A stretch of 45,537 bases of DNA from positions 1 to 45,537 of the forward strand of contig NZ_JAMQQG010000013.1 in the NCBI RefSeq assembly GCF_023716925.1, in the 5' to 3' direction. Under the pieces are notes generated by a model. That model was given only the letters and a program-made list of their open reading frames with translations, was not told the DNA's origin and ran no database searches. The position numbers and the translations under genes were made by a program. Below, in pieces: positions 45,123 to 45,537 of the stretch. Source of the stretch: Frankia sp. R82. GTDB taxonomy: Bacteria > Actinomycetota > Actinomycetes > Frankiales > Frankiaceae. Within the stretch, counting starts at the first letter, position 1. Each line of letters opens with the position of its first letter.

Positions 45123-45537
45123 GTGGCCGTCACCCTCACCTTGCTCGCCGGGGTGCGGTGGGAGGGGATGTCGGTGGTCGGTGATCGGCCGCAGGCACTG
45201 CTGGCGGCGCTCGCGTCCGAGCCGGGGCGGCCGGTGCGGGCCGAGCGGCTGGTCGAGCTGATCTGGCGGGGCGAGCCGCTGGCCAACGCCGCCAAGGGGC
45301 TGCAGGTGGTCGTCTCCCGCACCCGGGCGACCTGCGGTGCCGCCGCCGTGCTGCACGACGGCGCGGGCTACCGGCTCAACCTCACGCCGGCCCAGGTCGA
45401 CAGCGCCCTGCTCGGTGCTCTGGTGGCCGAGGCGCACACGCTCCTTGCCGCCGATCCGCCGGCCGCCCGCGAGCGTGCCCGCCAGGCGCTGGAGCTGGGC
45501 GCGGCCCTGCCGGCGGTGCCGGCGGGCGAGCAGGGGC
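45123..45537 (+). CDS. SARP/BTAD-type transcriptional regulator, partial (runs off the window)
   Basis: An open frame from GTG 45123 continues to the window end (at least 138 residues). It begins (M)AVTLTLLAGVRWEGM, then a winged-helix of the OmpR/SARP kind: QALLAALASEPGRPV, RLVELIWRGEPLANAAKGLQ, VVVSRTRA, and GAGYRLNL. The next residues, an Ala-rich helical part, look like the start of a BTAD region. Such proteins activate pathway genes and may continue into an NB-ARC/TPR protein or an ATPase-type regulator; the end is not seen. Confidence 0.82.
   Translation, partial: MAVTLTLLAGVRWEGMSVVGDRPQALLAALASEPGRPVRAERLVELIWRGEPLANAAKGLQVVVSRTRATCGAAAVLHDGAGYRLNLTPAQVDSALLGALVAEAHTLLAADPPAARERARQALELGAALPAVPAGEQG

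Overview
The window is very GC-rich and has strong G/C third-position bias. It shows frequent GTG and TTG starts, transmembrane Ser/Thr kinases, F420-type and FxsT/VMAP-type genes, an IdeR/DmdR1-type iron box and SARP-type regulation. This fits a filamentous actinobacterium; a Frankia-like organism is my best guess, but no marker here fixes the genus. I see no tRNA, rRNA, CRISPR array, complete insertion sequence or prophage gene.

Left part (1-10.4 kb): an AT-rich start, a small unknown ORF, an alpha/beta hydrolase overlapping a PLP-dependent decarboxylase-type gene, dnaE (replicative DNA polymerase III alpha), a cyclopropane-fatty-acid-synthase-type methyltransferase and, convergent to it, a class I polyphosphate kinase 2.

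Kinase part (10.8-22.5 kb): four membrane-anchored Ser/Thr kinases, none with PASTA repeats. Two are tandem paralogues, the first carrying an LppP/LprE-like outer domain. The third is convergent with them. The fourth is fused to a TAXI-type solute-binding domain. Between the third and fourth lie an LLM-class (F420-type) oxidoreductase and bluB, which has a recognisable cobalamin riboswitch on its leader.

Central system (22.7-31.25 kb): a 60-residue FxsA-like peptide gene overlaps (TGATG) a stand-alone HExxH peptide beta-hydroxylase gene. Convergent with this pair is an operon of an EAD2-EAD1 adaptor, a VMAP-like protein with its own EAD2, and FxsT (vWA-like, winged helix, NB-ARC, TPR); VMAP and FxsT overlap by ATGA. 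No radical SAM cyclophane synthase is present. This looks like a variant FxSxx-type RiPP locus merged with a VMAP/EAD conflict-type signalling system, and it is the most interesting part of the window.

Right part (31.4-45.5 kb): a secreted GH16 glucanase; two overlapping ABC exporter-fold half-transporters behind a near-perfect iron box (probable siderophore uptake); an AraC regulator; a DUF1772 membrane protein; a decayed zone with a truncated VOC gene and a frameshifted RCC1 gene; an acyltransferase-3; a 1-kb gene-poor stretch; a redox-type HxlR regulator divergent from an NAD(P)-binding reductase; an orphan ModA; and the start of a SARP-like regulator running off the end.

Two window-wide patterns stand out. 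Short tandem repeats, mostly of 15, 18 or 21 bp, occur in many unrelated genes. At least six genes lack a Shine-Dalgarno sequence but have a TANNNT hexamer 6-8 nt before the start, as expected for leaderless transcripts. A 65-70 bp inverted-repeat element occurs twice, about 3.4 kb apart.
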